Below are positions 40,419 through 48,942 of a stretch of DNA of 64,000 bases, in pieces. The notes beneath the pieces were generated by a model, which saw only the letters and a list, made by a program, of their open reading frames with translations, did no database searches and had not been told where the DNA came from. Origin of the DNA: Hyphomicrobiales bacterium (GTDB taxonomy: Bacteria; Pseudomonadota; Alphaproteobacteria; Rhizobiales; Rhizobiaceae). The stretch is from the NCBI GenBank assembly GCA_900470285.1, contig UCAG01000002.1, positions 138,146 through 202,145 on the forward strand, given 5' to 3'. Position numbers and translations under genes: made by a program. Each line of letters starts with the position of its first letter. Position 1 is the stretch's first letter.

Positions 40419-41732
40419 ATGCCTGTGACCACCTCCCCCTCAGACGCTCTTAAAGTTCTGCTGATCGGCTCCGGTGGCCGTGAACACGCGCTCAGCTGGA
40501 AACTGGCAGCATCTCCGCTGCTCGGCACCCTCTATTGCACACCGGGCAATCCGGGCATTGCCGAATGTGCCACACTGATTGATCTGGATATTGATGATCA
40601 TGACGCTGTGATTGCCTTCTGTCATAGCTTTGAAATTGATTTGGTCGTAGTCGGCCCTGAAGCGCCGCTGGTAGCCGGTATTACCGATCCGCTGATCGCT
40701 GCAGGCATTAAAGTTTTTGGCCCTTCACAGGCCGCGGCTCAGCTTGAAGGCTCCAAAGGTTTCACCAAAGATCTTTGTGCCCGTTTTGATATTCCGACCG
40801 GCAGCTATGGCCGTTTCAACAATGCGCCAAAAGCCAAAGCTTATATCCGCGAACAAGGTGCGCCGATTGTTGTTAAAGCCGATGGTCTTGCCGCCGGTAA
40901 AGGCGTGGTCGTTGCCATGACTTTGGAAGAAGCGCTGGATGCCGTAGATGCCTGTTTTGAAGGCCACTTTGGTGATGCCGGTGCAGAAGTTGTGATTGAA
41001 GAATTTCTCGATGGTGAAGAAGCCAGCTTCTTCTGCATTTGTGACGGCACCACAGCCTTGCCTTTTGGCAGCGCACAGGACCACAAGCGTGTTGGTGACG
41101 GTGATACCGGTGCCAATACCGGCGGCATGGGTGCCTATTCCCCTGCGCCGATCATGGATGAAGCCATGACGGAACGGGTGATGAAGGAGCTGATTGAGCC
41201 GACAATGCGCGGCATGGCCGAAATCGGCGCACCTTTCAGTGGCGTGCTGTTTGCCGGTCTGATGATCGGCAAAGACGGCCCTAAGCTGATTGAATATAAT
41301 ACCCGCTTCGGCGACCCTGAATGTCAGGTGCTGATGACCTGCCTCAAAGACGACCTGCTGGTGATCATGCTGGCGGCGGTCAACAAAATGCTGGATCAGG
41401 TTTCAATCCGCTGGAGCGACGATGCCGCCCTCACCGTGGTGATGGCAGCGGAAGGCTATCCGGCTTCCCCGCGCAAAGGTACTGTCATCAAAGGCATTGA
41501 AGAGGCTGATGCTCTGCCGGATGTAAAAGTGTTCCATGCAGGCACTGTGCATAAAGATGGCGAGTTGCTGGCTAATGGCGGTCGCGTTCTCAATGTTACA
41601 GCCACCGGAAAGACAGTCTCCGAGGCTCAGGCGAAAGCCTATCAGGCTGTGTCTAAAATCGACTGGGCTGGTGGCTTTTGCCGGTCAGATATTGGTTGGC
41701 GCGCCGTTGAGCGAGAAAAATCAGTCCGGTAA
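40419..41732 (+). CDS. purD: Phosphoribosylamine-glycine ligase
   Basis: The second step of purine synthesis: ATP-dependent joining of phosphoribosylamine and glycine. 437 residues of the ATP-grasp fold: [17 protein letters not shown] at the N-terminus, [31 protein letters not shown] (ATP-grasp), and [13 protein letters not shown]. The start ATG is just after TATGGAGAA; a long upstream frame reaching into ubiA is spurious. The final residues EKSVR and the stop lie in a palindromic repeat related to the one at 55841-55880, so the C-terminus appears to be repeat-derived. Confidence 0.95.
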   Translation: MPVTTSPSDALKVLLIGSGGREHALSWKLAASPLLGTLYCTPGNPGIAECATLIDLDIDDHDAVIAFCHSFEIDLVVVGPEAPLVAGITDPLIAAGIKVFGPSQAAAQLEGSKGFTKDLCARFDIPTGSYGRFNNAPKAKAYIREQGAPIVVKADGLAAGKGVVVAMTLEEALDAVDACFEGHFGDAGAEVVIEEFLDGEEASFFCICDGTTALPFGSAQDHKRVGDGDTGANTGGMGAYSPAPIMDEAMTERVMKELIEPTMRGMAEIGAPFSGVLFAGLMIGKDGPKLIEYNTRFGDPECQVLMTCLKDDLLVIMLAAVNKMLDQVSIRWSDDAALTVVMAAEGYPASPRKGTVIKGIEEADALPDVKVFHAGTVHKDGELLANGGRVLNVTATGKTVSEAQAKAYQAVSKIDWAGGFCRSDIGWRAVEREKSVR

Positions 41733-41748
41733 TCGCTTTTAATCCCGC
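41711..41748. repeat. Repeat overlapping the purD stop codon
   Basis: GCGAGAAAAATCAGTCC followed by TAATCGCTTTTAATCCCGC aligns with the nested palindrome at 55841-55880 (GCGGGAAAATCAGTCC ... TTTTTTAATCCCGC), with the centre shortened. The purD stop codon TAA (41730-41732) is inside it. Confidence 0.65.
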
Positions 41749-41754
41749 CTTTTG

Positions 41755-41781
41755 AAACCCGCCTCTTCGGCGGGTTTTTTC
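41755..41781 (+). terminator. Intrinsic terminator after purD
   Basis: AAACCCGCC-TCTTC-GGCGGGTTTTTT: a GC-rich 9-bp stem with a T tract. Confidence 0.93.
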
Positions 41782-41894
41782 TTGTTTTGCTACCCTGAGA
41801 ATTTATTGACGTTTACGTAATAAGCCGATACCAATATTTGCAGGAGAATTACGGCTGCATTCTTTCACCGGAATGCGCCAAACGGAGGAAGCAG

Positions 41895-43661
41895 ATGTAT
41901 CGCGCGCCACTTGCTGAAATCAGCCAGACACTCAATCAGGTTGCAGACCTGCCGGAGCTTTTGAAAACCGATCTGTTTTCAGAATTATCACCGGATATTG
42001 TCGAAGCCATTTTGCAGGAAGCAGCAAAGTTCAGCGAGACGCGCATCACTCCGCTACGCACCAAAGGCGATCATCAGGGCGCAACCCTGAAAGATGCGCA
42101 GGTCACCATGGCAGATGGCTGGAAAGAACTTTACAAAGACTGGACGGATGGCGGCTGGAATGCCCTGACCGGCGATCCTGTCTATGGTGGTCAAGGCCTG
42201 CCGACTTTGCTCTCTGTCGCTGTTGCTGAAATGTGGAACTCCGGTTCGCTCGGCTTTGCTATTGCCTCAACCCTGACGATGGGTGCAGTTGAAGCGCTGG
42301 AACATCATGCCAGCGATGAACTGAAAAACACCTATCTCGAAAAGCTGATTTCCGGTGAATGGTCAGGCACCATGAACCTCACCGAGCCGCAGGCTGGTTC
42401 CGATCTCGGTGCTTTGCGTTGCCGTGCTGAACGGGCGGATGACGGGACATACCGGATTTTCGGGCAAAAAATCTTTATCACCTATGGTGAGCATGATCTG
42501 ACCGATAATATCGTGCATCTGGTTCTGGCGCGCCTGCCCGATTCACCGGCAGGAACGAAGGGAATTTCGCTGTTTCTGGTGCCGAAATATCTGGTCAGTG
42601 AAGACGGCTCGCTTGGCGCACGCAATGATGTGTTTTGCGCAGGACTCGAAGAAAAGCTCGGCCTTCATGCATCCCCGACCTGCACCATGATTTATGGTGA
42701 CGGTTTTGGTGATACGGGTGAAAAAGGTGCTGTCGGCTATCTGATCGGTGAGGAGCATAAAGGCCTCGTCTATATGTTCACCATGATGAACAATGCCCGC
42801 CTGCTGGTCGGCATTCAGGGCGTTGCGATTGCCGAAGCTGCCTATCAGAAAGCCCGCGCCTATGCGGCAGAGCGGCGTCAGGGACGCGCCCTGAATGCAC
42901 GGAAGGGCGCAGAAATGAGCCCGATCATCGAACATCCCGATGTCCAGCGCATGTTGCTGACCATGAAAGGGCTGACACAGGCTTCCCGCGCGATTTGCTA
43001 TGCTACCGCACAGGCGCTGGATATGGCCAAAGCCGACAGCGCCAAAGCGGACTTCTGGGCAAACCGTGCCAGCCTGCTGACCCCGCTTGCCAAGGCTTTC
43101 TCCACCGATAGCGGTGTGGATGTGGCATCCCTCGGCATTCAGGTGCATGGCGGCATGGGTTATATTGAAGAAACCGGCGCCGCTCAGTTGCTGCGCGATG
43201 CCCGCATCCTGCCGATTTATGAAGGTACCAATGGCATTCAGGCCATGGATCTGGTGATGCGCAAATTACCACTGGAAAATGGCAGTCATATTCATGGCTT
43301 TCTGCAGGAATTACGCGACATTACCGGACAAGCCAAAACCTCTGGCAAGCTCTCCGCAATCGTTCCGCAGCTTGAATTCGCGCTGGATGCTACAGAAGAA
43401 GTCACGCGCTTCCTGCAGGATTGCATAGTTAAAGGCGACAACCAGACAGCGCTTTGTGGTGCCACACCCTATCAGCGCCTGCTCTCGCTGACTGTCGGCG
43501 CGCTTTATCTCACCAAAGCCGGATTGCATGACGACCGCACTGCCGCCCTTGCCGGTTTCTTTGCCGAAAACACGCTTCAAGAAACTGCCGCACTTAAAGA
43601 GGTCGTGCTCAATGGTGCAGCCAGCCTGACCAATGCCGCAACAATTTTGCAGGATATTTGA
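41895..43661 (+). CDS. Acyl-CoA dehydrogenase, long (FadE5/DmdC-like) type
   Basis: FAD-dependent alpha,beta-dehydrogenation of an acyl-CoA. The 588 residues place it in the long subgroup with an extra C-terminal domain, rather than the usual 380-residue class. Motifs: SGTMNLTEPQAGSDLGALR, the IFGQKIFITYGEHD segment, and the active-site region LPIYEGTNGIQAMDLV with the catalytic glutamate. Some relatives act on methylmercaptopropionyl-CoA; the substrate here is unknown. ATG follows CGGAGGAAGCAG; the longer frame to 41838 has no site. Its stop overlaps the crotonase start, so they form an operon for acyl-CoA oxidation. Confidence 0.93.
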   Translation: MYRAPLAEISQTLNQVADLPELLKTDLFSELSPDIVEAILQEAAKFSETRITPLRTKGDHQGATLKDAQVTMADGWKELYKDWTDGGWNALTGDPVYGGQGLPTLLSVAVAEMWNSGSLGFAIASTLTMGAVEALEHHASDELKNTYLEKLISGEWSGTMNLTEPQAGSDLGALRCRAERADDGTYRIFGQKIFITYGEHDLTDNIVHLVLARLPDSPAGTKGISLFLVPKYLVSEDGSLGARNDVFCAGLEEKLGLHASPTCTMIYGDGFGDTGEKGAVGYLIGEEHKGLVYMFTMMNNARLLVGIQGVAIAEAAYQKARAYAAERRQGRALNARKGAEMSPIIEHPDVQRMLLTMKGLTQASRAICYATAQALDMAKADSAKADFWANRASLLTPLAKAFSTDSGVDVASLGIQVHGGMGYIEETGAAQLLRDARILPIYEGTNGIQAMDLVMRKLPLENGSHIHGFLQELRDITGQAKTSGKLSAIVPQLEFALDATEEVTRFLQDCIVKGDNQTALCGATPYQRLLSLTVGALYLTKAGLHDDRTAALAGFFAENTLQETAALKEVVLNGAASLTNAATILQDI

Positions 43662-44416
43662 TGATGAGCGACTTTCTTCAGATTGAACGTCAGGATGCAG
43701 TGCAGATTATCCGCCTCAACCGCCCGGAAAAGAAAAATGCCATCACCCGCGATATGTATCACGGTATTGCCGAGGCACTGAAACAGGCTGATACCGACGA
43801 CACTATCCGTGTTAGTGTTATTTTAGGCCAGCCCGGTGCATTCTCCGCCGGAAATGACATGCAGGACTTTATGCATGCAGCACTGTCACAAGGCAGCCTC
43901 GGTGCGGAGATTATCGACTTTCTGCATACGCTGGCACTGACACGTAAACCGCTTATCTCCGGTGTGGACGGACTGGCAATCGGGGTTGGCACCACACTGA
44001 ACCTGCATTGCGACCTGACCTTTGCCTCGCCGCGTTCCGTGTTCCACACACCTTTTGTCGATCTCGGGCTGGTGCCGGAAGCCGGTTCAAGCCTGCTCGG
44101 CCCTAAAATCATGGGCTATCAACGTGCTTTTGCCCTGCTGGCGATGGGGGAAGCCATGACTGCGGAACAGGCACTGCAAGCCGGCATTGTCTGGCGCATT
44201 GTGCCGGAAGCAGAGCTGGAAGCGGAAGTGCTCAAAACCGCACAAAAGCTTGCAGCCCGCCCGCCTGCTGCCCTGCAACTGACCCGTGATTTGTTACGCA
44301 GCGCCGCAGAACCGCTCACAGACCGGATTGATCGCGAGGCACAGATTTTTTCTGATCGCCTGAAATCTGCAGAGACTGCACAGGCTGTCGGCGCGTTTCT
44401 TTCCCGCAAGAAATAA
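43661..44416 (+). CDS. Enoyl-CoA hydratase/isomerase family protein
   Basis: A 251-residue crotonase-fold protein. LNRPEKKNAITRDMY is the classical N-terminal block, the oxyanion hole is GAFSAGNDMQDF, and PEAGSSLLGPKIMG contains the glutamate expected for catalysis. A second glutamate typical of hydratases is less clear, so it may be an isomerase. The ATG shares one base with the stop of the upstream dehydrogenase (TGATG), consistent with sequential action on the same acyl-CoA; a second ATG follows directly. A very stable terminator ends the operon. Confidence 0.92.
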   Translation: MMSDFLQIERQDAVQIIRLNRPEKKNAITRDMYHGIAEALKQADTDDTIRVSVILGQPGAFSAGNDMQDFMHAALSQGSLGAEIIDFLHTLALTRKPLISGVDGLAIGVGTTLNLHCDLTFASPRSVFHTPFVDLGLVPEAGSSLLGPKIMGYQRAFALLAMGEAMTAEQALQAGIVWRIVPEAELEAEVLKTAQKLAARPPAALQLTRDLLRSAAEPLTDRIDREAQIFSDRLKSAETAQAVGAFLSRKK

Positions 44417-44426
44417 CTCCACCGCA

Positions 44427-44470
44427 AAGCAAAACACCACATGCCCCTTCAAGCATGTGGTGTTTTGCTT
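44427..44470 (+). terminator. Very stable hairpin after the acyl-CoA operon
   Basis: An 18-bp perfect stem (44427-44444 with 44453-44470; core ACACCACATGC and GCATGTGGTGT) around an 8-base loop, with A-rich and T-rich flanks. It is longer than the other terminators here. Confidence 0.85.
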
Positions 44471-44495
44471 GTTCTGTGACTGGAGATCACATATT

Positions 44496-44607
44496 TAATT
44501 CTTTAAACGCGCGAGATAATCTCAGTTTTTTTAAACTCGCGAAATAATTTCCTGTCTTTTAAACTCGCGAAATAATTTCAGCTTTTTTACACTCGCGAGA
44601 TGATCTC
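44496..44607. repeat. Four tandem 28-bp repeats spanning the end of the DUF6101 gene
   Basis: Exactly four units of 28 bp. Read on the minus strand each has the form GARATYATYTCGCGAGTKTAA plus a 7-base A-rich spacer. The first unit (44580-44607) is the coding end of the gene (EIISRV and stop), and each later unit again encodes EIISRV-stop in its own frame, apart from one silent change. Units include the palindromes CGCGAGAT-G-ATCTCGCG or GAAAT-A-ATTTC. There are no spacers of differing sequence, so this is not a CRISPR array. Confidence 0.92.
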
Positions 44608-45162
44608 GCGGCCAGAAATCTTCAAACTTACGCCCAGCGAACCGGTTTTGCGGCGTGCCAGAAAACGCGGGCGACGACGGCGCGGTTCCTGCCCCTGACG
44701 ACGCTCTGTGCTGGCTGAAGCTGTAACACCGCCAATGCTGTCATAAAGCGGACGGGCAACACCATCGGCCTCAACCAAAAGCATCGGCAGCTTGTAAGCA
44801 TTTGCCCATGCATGCCAGTCGGCGGCAACATCATCCAGATCATGCGCCACCAGCAACGGCACAGACATTTGCGGATCTTCGTGCATCAGTTCCAGTGTCA
44901 CGGTAATCAGACCCTGTTCATCTTCAACCGCACGGGCAGTCACACCGAGAAACACATGGGCAGGTAATGCCACAGACATTGGCAAACCGCTGGAAGGCAA
45001 TACGCGTCGCAGCACTGCGCCACGCTCATTAATCGTAAAAGTCACATCTTCCTGCTCCCCCGTGGAAGCGTAAGATACGCTCTGAGGGAACTGGAAAGGA
45101 TCGAGACGGATCTCCCTGCTCGCCCAAACTGGTTTGTCCTGTTTTTCCAGCATCTGGTTCAT
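44587..45162 (-). CDS. DUF6101 family protein
   Basis: 191 residues without a signal peptide or membrane segment. N-terminal part WASREIRLDPFQFPQSV and a conserved basic C-terminal tract EPRRRRPRFLARRKTG resemble a family of unknown function (DUF6101) that I know from Hyphomicrobiales. Possibly PilZ- or nucleic-acid-binding from its basic tail, but that is a guess. Start uncertain: ATG at 45160-45162 or GTG at 45250-45252, which would add 30 residues. Its 3' end is the first of four tandem 28-bp repeats. Confidence 0.72.
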   Translation of the reverse strand: MNQMLEKQDKPVWASREIRLDPFQFPQSVSYASTGEQEDVTFTINERGAVLRRVLPSSGLPMSVALPAHVFLGVTARAVEDEQGLITVTLELMHEDPQMSVPLLVAHDLDDVAADWHAWANAYKLPMLLVEADGVARPLYDSIGGVTASASTERRQGQEPRRRRPRFLARRKTGSLGVSLKISGREIISRV

Positions 45163-45741
45163 TGTTTTCGCGCCCTGTACCTTCTGAGAACCGCTGTTAT
45201 TTTTATTTTCGGTCCTGTTATATTTGCGAGCCTTTTTGGCTTCGTTAGACACAAGAATAGCGCGGCAAAGTCACCAATCTGCTTAAATGACACGGTTAAT
45301 GCTTCTGTCTTTGCGGGAATGGTTTACAGATTCCAACTATCGGCCAAGCAGAAGTAAGATTTCGGAAAGGCCGGTAAACAGCATTTAAACCATGAAAATC
45401 AGCGAATATTTATGATTTTTAACAAGAGTTAAACAATAGGCGCCTGTTCTGCTTCGCCAACAGCATTTTACCGCTTCCGGAGCTTCCAAATCTGAAGATT
45501 GTCTGAAAACCACCATCCGTCAGCAACCAGTTATTAAGGCTGAGGCTGTGGACATTAAATCCGCGTTAAACACGCCGGACAGCACATCAATCTTTTGCTA
45601 ACCGCGTTTTTGCTGCTCAGAATGTGGATATTTACCGCTCGTTTATGATGAGCGGTGGGCAAAGCGTCCTGTTTTTAATAATTGAGCCGCCGCTTCTTAA
45701 CGAAACGGCGGCTCAATGTTTAAATTTTAACAAGGCTCAAT
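45163..45741. other. Non-coding region between the DUF6101 and oxidase genes
   Basis: About 490-580 bases, depending on the DUF6101 start. It is AT-rich in its left half (45300-45440) and holds two hairpins on the right: ACCGCTC/GAGCGGT at 45634-45656 and the stable one at 45681-45718. No gene is recognisable. Confidence 0.5.
45681..45718. terminator. Stable hairpin after the GlcD-like gene
   Basis: ATTGAGCCGCCG and CGGCGGCTCAAT form a 12-bp perfect stem with a 14-base loop, 23 bases past the oxidase stop. Its outer arms TTGAGCCGC and GCGGCTCAA are shared with the hairpin at 60384-60421. Confidence 0.65.
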
Positions 45742-47160
45742 TCAAAGGAGCTTGTCCGGATTCATAATATTCTTCGGATCAAAAGCCTGCTTGATCCGGC
45801 GCATCAGTTCCAGCGCCAGCGGCTGTTTGAACGCCCGCAATTCTTCACGCTTCAGCGCGCCAATGCCGTGCTCCGCCGAGATGGAACCATTATAGTGCAT
45901 CACAATCGTATGGATGCGATGGTTGAGCTCATGCCAGCGCGCCAGAAAAGCCTGTTTATCCGCCCCCACCGGTTGCGAAACATTATAATGCAGATTGCCG
46001 TCGCCAATATGACCGAAGCAGACCACACGCGCAGACGGGATCATTTCCTCAACTGCAATCGCCGCTTCGGCAAGGAATGCAGGGATTGAAGCAACAGGCA
46101 CAGAAATATCATGTTTGATAGAGCCGCCTTCCGGCTTTTGCGCCGGAGACATTTCCTCACGCATTTTCCAGAACAGATCAGCCTGCGCACCATTTTGCGC
46201 AATGGCTGCATCCTGCACCAGTCCGGTCTCAAAACCTTGCGTCAGAACAGCTTCCATCATTTCCTGCGCATCCGCCTCTGAACGCGCAGAGGAAATCTCA
46301 ATCAGCACATACCACGGATAGGCATTTTCCAGCGGATCGCGCGCTTCTGCGATATGGCGGAGGATAAATTCCATGCCAATGCGCGGCATCAGCTCAAAGC
46401 CGGTCAGCGCCTGCCCTGCCTGATCGGTAGCCAAGCGGAACAGCTGCACCACATCTTGCCCCGACTGCAATCCTGCATAGGCCACCGCTTTGCCTTTCGG
46501 CTGCGGGTGCATTTTTAGCACGGCCGCGGTGATAACGCCAAGCGTGCCTTCCGCACCGATAAACAAATCACGCAGATCATAGCCGGTATTGTCTTTTTTC
46601 ACGCGACGCAGATCATTCAGCACCTGTCCGTCCGGCAAGACGACTTCAAGACCAAGGCATAATTCACGCATATTGCCATAGGCCAGCACAGCCGTACCAC
46701 CGGCATTGGACGAGAGATTGCCACCGATCTGGCAGGAACCCTCCGCGCCCAAAGATAACGGAAACAACCGCCCCGCATCCTGCACGGCTTCCTGCAAGTT
46801 TTGCAGCACAACACCGGCCTCAACCGTGACAAGATTGCCGATCGTATCAATGTTGCGGATTTCATTGAGGCGCGACAGCGAGAGAATGATCGCCCGTCCG
46901 CTGGTATCCGGCTGTTGCGCACCGACAAGGCCGGTATTTCCGCCCTGCGGCACCACAGGTGTAGCGGTCTCATAGGCCAGTTTCATAATGGCAGAGACTT
47001 CTTCCACCGATGCAGGACGCAGTACCAAGGCGGCGCGGCCATGAAACAGATCACGTGGTTCGCTTAAATAGGAAATCTGATCGACCGGATCGCGGAGTGC
47101 ATTTTTCTCACCGACAATTGCAGTGAAGCGCGCAATCAACTCTTCTGAAATCGTCATCAT
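45742..47160 (-). CDS. FAD-linked oxidase, GlcD/D-2-hydroxyacid dehydrogenase family
   Basis: 472 residues: a PCMH FAD-binding domain (about 30-220; VVPQGGNTGLVGAQ, QIGGNLSSNAGGT) and an FAD-oxidase C-terminal domain (about 225-470; HIGDGNLHYN, then SAEHGIGALKREEL, and NIMNPDKLL at the end). It likely oxidises a D-2-hydroxy acid such as D-lactate, glycolate or D-2-hydroxyglutarate; glcE and glcF are not present, so a stand-alone D-2-hydroxyglutarate or D-lactate dehydrogenase is more likely. The start has two ATG codons after GGGCGGAAACAG. Confidence 0.92.
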   Translation of the reverse strand: MMTISEELIARFTAIVGEKNALRDPVDQISYLSEPRDLFHGRAALVLRPASVEEVSAIMKLAYETATPVVPQGGNTGLVGAQQPDTSGRAIILSLSRLNEIRNIDTIGNLVTVEAGVVLQNLQEAVQDAGRLFPLSLGAEGSCQIGGNLSSNAGGTAVLAYGNMRELCLGLEVVLPDGQVLNDLRRVKKDNTGYDLRDLFIGAEGTLGVITAAVLKMHPQPKGKAVAYAGLQSGQDVVQLFRLATDQAGQALTGFELMPRIGMEFILRHIAEARDPLENAYPWYVLIEISSARSEADAQEMMEAVLTQGFETGLVQDAAIAQNGAQADLFWKMREEMSPAQKPEGGSIKHDISVPVASIPAFLAEAAIAVEEMIPSARVVCFGHIGDGNLHYNVSQPVGADKQAFLARWHELNHRIHTIVMHYNGSISAEHGIGALKREELRAFKQPLALELMRRIKQAFDPKNIMNPDKLL

Positions 47161-47184
47161 CTGTTTCCGCCCAAATTCAACTAA

Positions 47185-47232
47185 TCGCGCGGCGCAGCCG
47201 CCCAGTTCCAGTTATTCGCGCGGCGCAGCCGC
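47185..47232. repeat. Tandem duplication of the Sua5 gene 3' end
   Basis: TCGCGCGGCGCAGCCGC occurs at 47185-47201 and at 47216-47232, 31 bp apart. The right copy is the coding end of the Sua5 gene (AAAPRE and stop TAA). Each copy carries the palindrome GCGGC-GCA-GCCGC; on the minus strand the second copy also ends in an in-register stop-like TTAG. Confidence 0.85.
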
Positions 47233-48174
47233 GCGCGATAAGCGATCATTAATTGCTTCGCCCAGACCATGATGCGGCACCGGCTCAACGGCAATCGTCT
47301 TCGCCCCTGCTGCATCCAGTTTTTTCATATAATCAAACAAATGCACGGCAGCTTCATGCAAGTCACCGGAAGGGCTTAGATTCAGCACCGCAGCCGCATT
47401 TTCTGCCCCCGCTGCACGTTGCGCTCCAAAACCCAGCAGCGCCTCGCCTTCACGCACTTCAGAGATATTCAACCGCATCGCTGCATCCGGCGCATAGTGA
47501 GACGCCATCATGCCCGGCGCCTGAATGGCCGCACGCTGATCCAGACGATGCAAAGGCTGACCGAGAAAGGCTTCGATCTCTTCTGCTGCCAAACCACCCG
47601 GCCGCAGCAAAAATGCCTGACCATTTTCAATTTTAACAATGGTGGATTCCAGCCCCACGACACAGGCACCACCATCAACGATCAGATCGAGTTTGGCACC
47701 CAGATCATCCTGCACAGCCTGTGCCGAGGTGGCGCTGATACGACCAGAACTATTGGCGCTCGGTGCAGCTAACGGGCGGTCAAGCATGGCAATAATCTCA
47801 CGCACCGGCCCGCGCGGCATACGAATGGCCAGCGTTGTGAGACCGGCGGTCACCAGCGGATGAATCTCTGCACCGTCACGCACCGGCAGCACCAGTGTCA
47901 GCGGCCCCGGCCAGAATTTTGTCGCAAGTTTACGAGACAGATCATCAAACACCACATAGCGCTCGGCCATTGCAAGCGTCGCCATATGCGCAATCAGCGG
48001 ATTGAAATGCGGACGGCCTTTGGCAGAGAAAATACCCGCAACCGCATTGCCATTGGTAGCATCGGCGGCCAGTCCGTAAACAGTCTCGGTTGGCAGAGCC
48101 ACAAGTTTGCCTATGCCCAGCGCATTTGCAGCCAGTTCAAGAGATGAAATGTCAGTAGAAATAATTTGTGCCAT
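47212..48174 (-). CDS. L-threonylcarbamoyladenylate synthase (Sua5 type)
   Basis: Makes threonylcarbamoyl-AMP from threonine, bicarbonate and ATP for the t6A37 modification of tRNA. 320 residues: a YrdC domain (about 1-190; LPTETVYGLAADATNG, SAKGRPHFNPLI, AAPSANSSGRIS) and a C-terminal Sua5 domain (about 215-320; SPGMxxxHYAP-like PGMMASHYAPDA). ATG follows GCAGGAGCGCGGC; in-frame starts up to 48225 are less likely. The last codons lie in a duplicated palindrome. It is 51 bases upstream of the GlcD-like gene on the same strand. Confidence 0.94.
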   Translation of the reverse strand: MAQIISTDISSLELAANALGIGKLVALPTETVYGLAADATNGNAVAGIFSAKGRPHFNPLIAHMATLAMAERYVVFDDLSRKLATKFWPGPLTLVLPVRDGAEIHPLVTAGLTTLAIRMPRGPVREIIAMLDRPLAAPSANSSGRISATSAQAVQDDLGAKLDLIVDGGACVVGLESTIVKIENGQAFLLRPGGLAAEEIEAFLGQPLHRLDQRAAIQAPGMMASHYAPDAAMRLNISEVREGEALLGFGAQRAAGAENAAAVLNLSPSGDLHEAAVHLFDYMKKLDAAGAKTIAVEPVPHHGLGEAINDRLSRAAAPRE

Positions 48175-48274
48175 GCCGCGCTCCTGCAATTTTTTGCAAG
48201 CTGGCAGCACTGTCAGGACCTGCATGTTCTCTGACTACAGAACCATGAAACGCGATGCAAGACTGTAATCCCTG

Positions 48275-48856
48275 TCAGGCGTGATCATTGATGTTTCGCC
48301 AATGATGCAGCATCTGTTTTACATCATAATCATAGTGCCAATAATGCCCCTGCGAGGGTTGATCATAGCGGCAGGAAACCGGCAATCCGGCTAACGCACA
48401 ATAAAGCAATGTGCCAGTTGCCCCATGACCGCAGATGATAATGTTCTTATGGTGAGCCTTGGCAGCAGCATCCATAATGTCACGAACTGCCGTGCAAATT
48501 CTCGCCTGTGCATCCACAGCTCTCTCCCACCCGCGCACGGAATGATGCGGTTGAGCAAAGAACTGGTCAGCAACCTGTTCAAACTCTGCCGGAGGGAGAA
48601 ACCCTGTTGCGGAGCGGTCATTTTCTCCCAAAGCACTATGGCTTTGCACAGTCTTATTAAAATACGCTCCCAATAAAGCAGCACTCTCCTGCGCCTTGGT
48701 TTCCGTACTGCCCCAGATCATATCCGGCACCGGCAAAATATTGCTCTCGAGAAACTGTTGTAATACAGCCCTGCCCGCTTGTGACAAATGCCAGCACTCA
48801 ACCGGCACTGCCGGATCGACTACAACTTGCGGATGGCTCACAAAAATCAGCTGCAT
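48275..48856 (-). CDS. Histidine phosphatase superfamily protein with altered active site
   Basis: 193 residues. The fold matches the phosphoglycerate mutase-like superfamily (WHLSQAGRAVLQQFL, WGSTETKAQESAALLGAYF, and the second histidine in IICGHGATGTLLYCAL). The catalytic RHG at the N-terminus is replaced by SHP (LIFVSHPQVVVDP), keeping the histidine but losing the arginine that holds phosphate. It may act on a different substrate or be weakly active. ATG follows GCAGGAATGCA; a start five codons earlier is also possible. It is in line between der and the Sua5 gene. Confidence 0.82.
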   Translation of the reverse strand: MQLIFVSHPQVVVDPAVPVECWHLSQAGRAVLQQFLESNILPVPDMIWGSTETKAQESAALLGAYFNKTVQSHSALGENDRSATGFLPPAEFEQVADQFFAQPHHSVRGWERAVDAQARICTAVRDIMDAAAKAHHKNIIICGHGATGTLLYCALAGLPVSCRYDQPSQGHYWHYDYDVKQMLHHWRNINDHA

Positions 48857-48942
48857 TGCATTCCTGCTCATCTGTTACCGGCAATAAAAAATCCTGCCGA
48901 AGTATTTCCGGCAGGATTTTAAAATACATCACCAAGATGACA

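Noticed and set aside
44496-44607. CRISPR-like appearance of the 28-bp repeats
   Set aside because: The repeats are directly adjacent with no variable spacers, and no cas gene is near.
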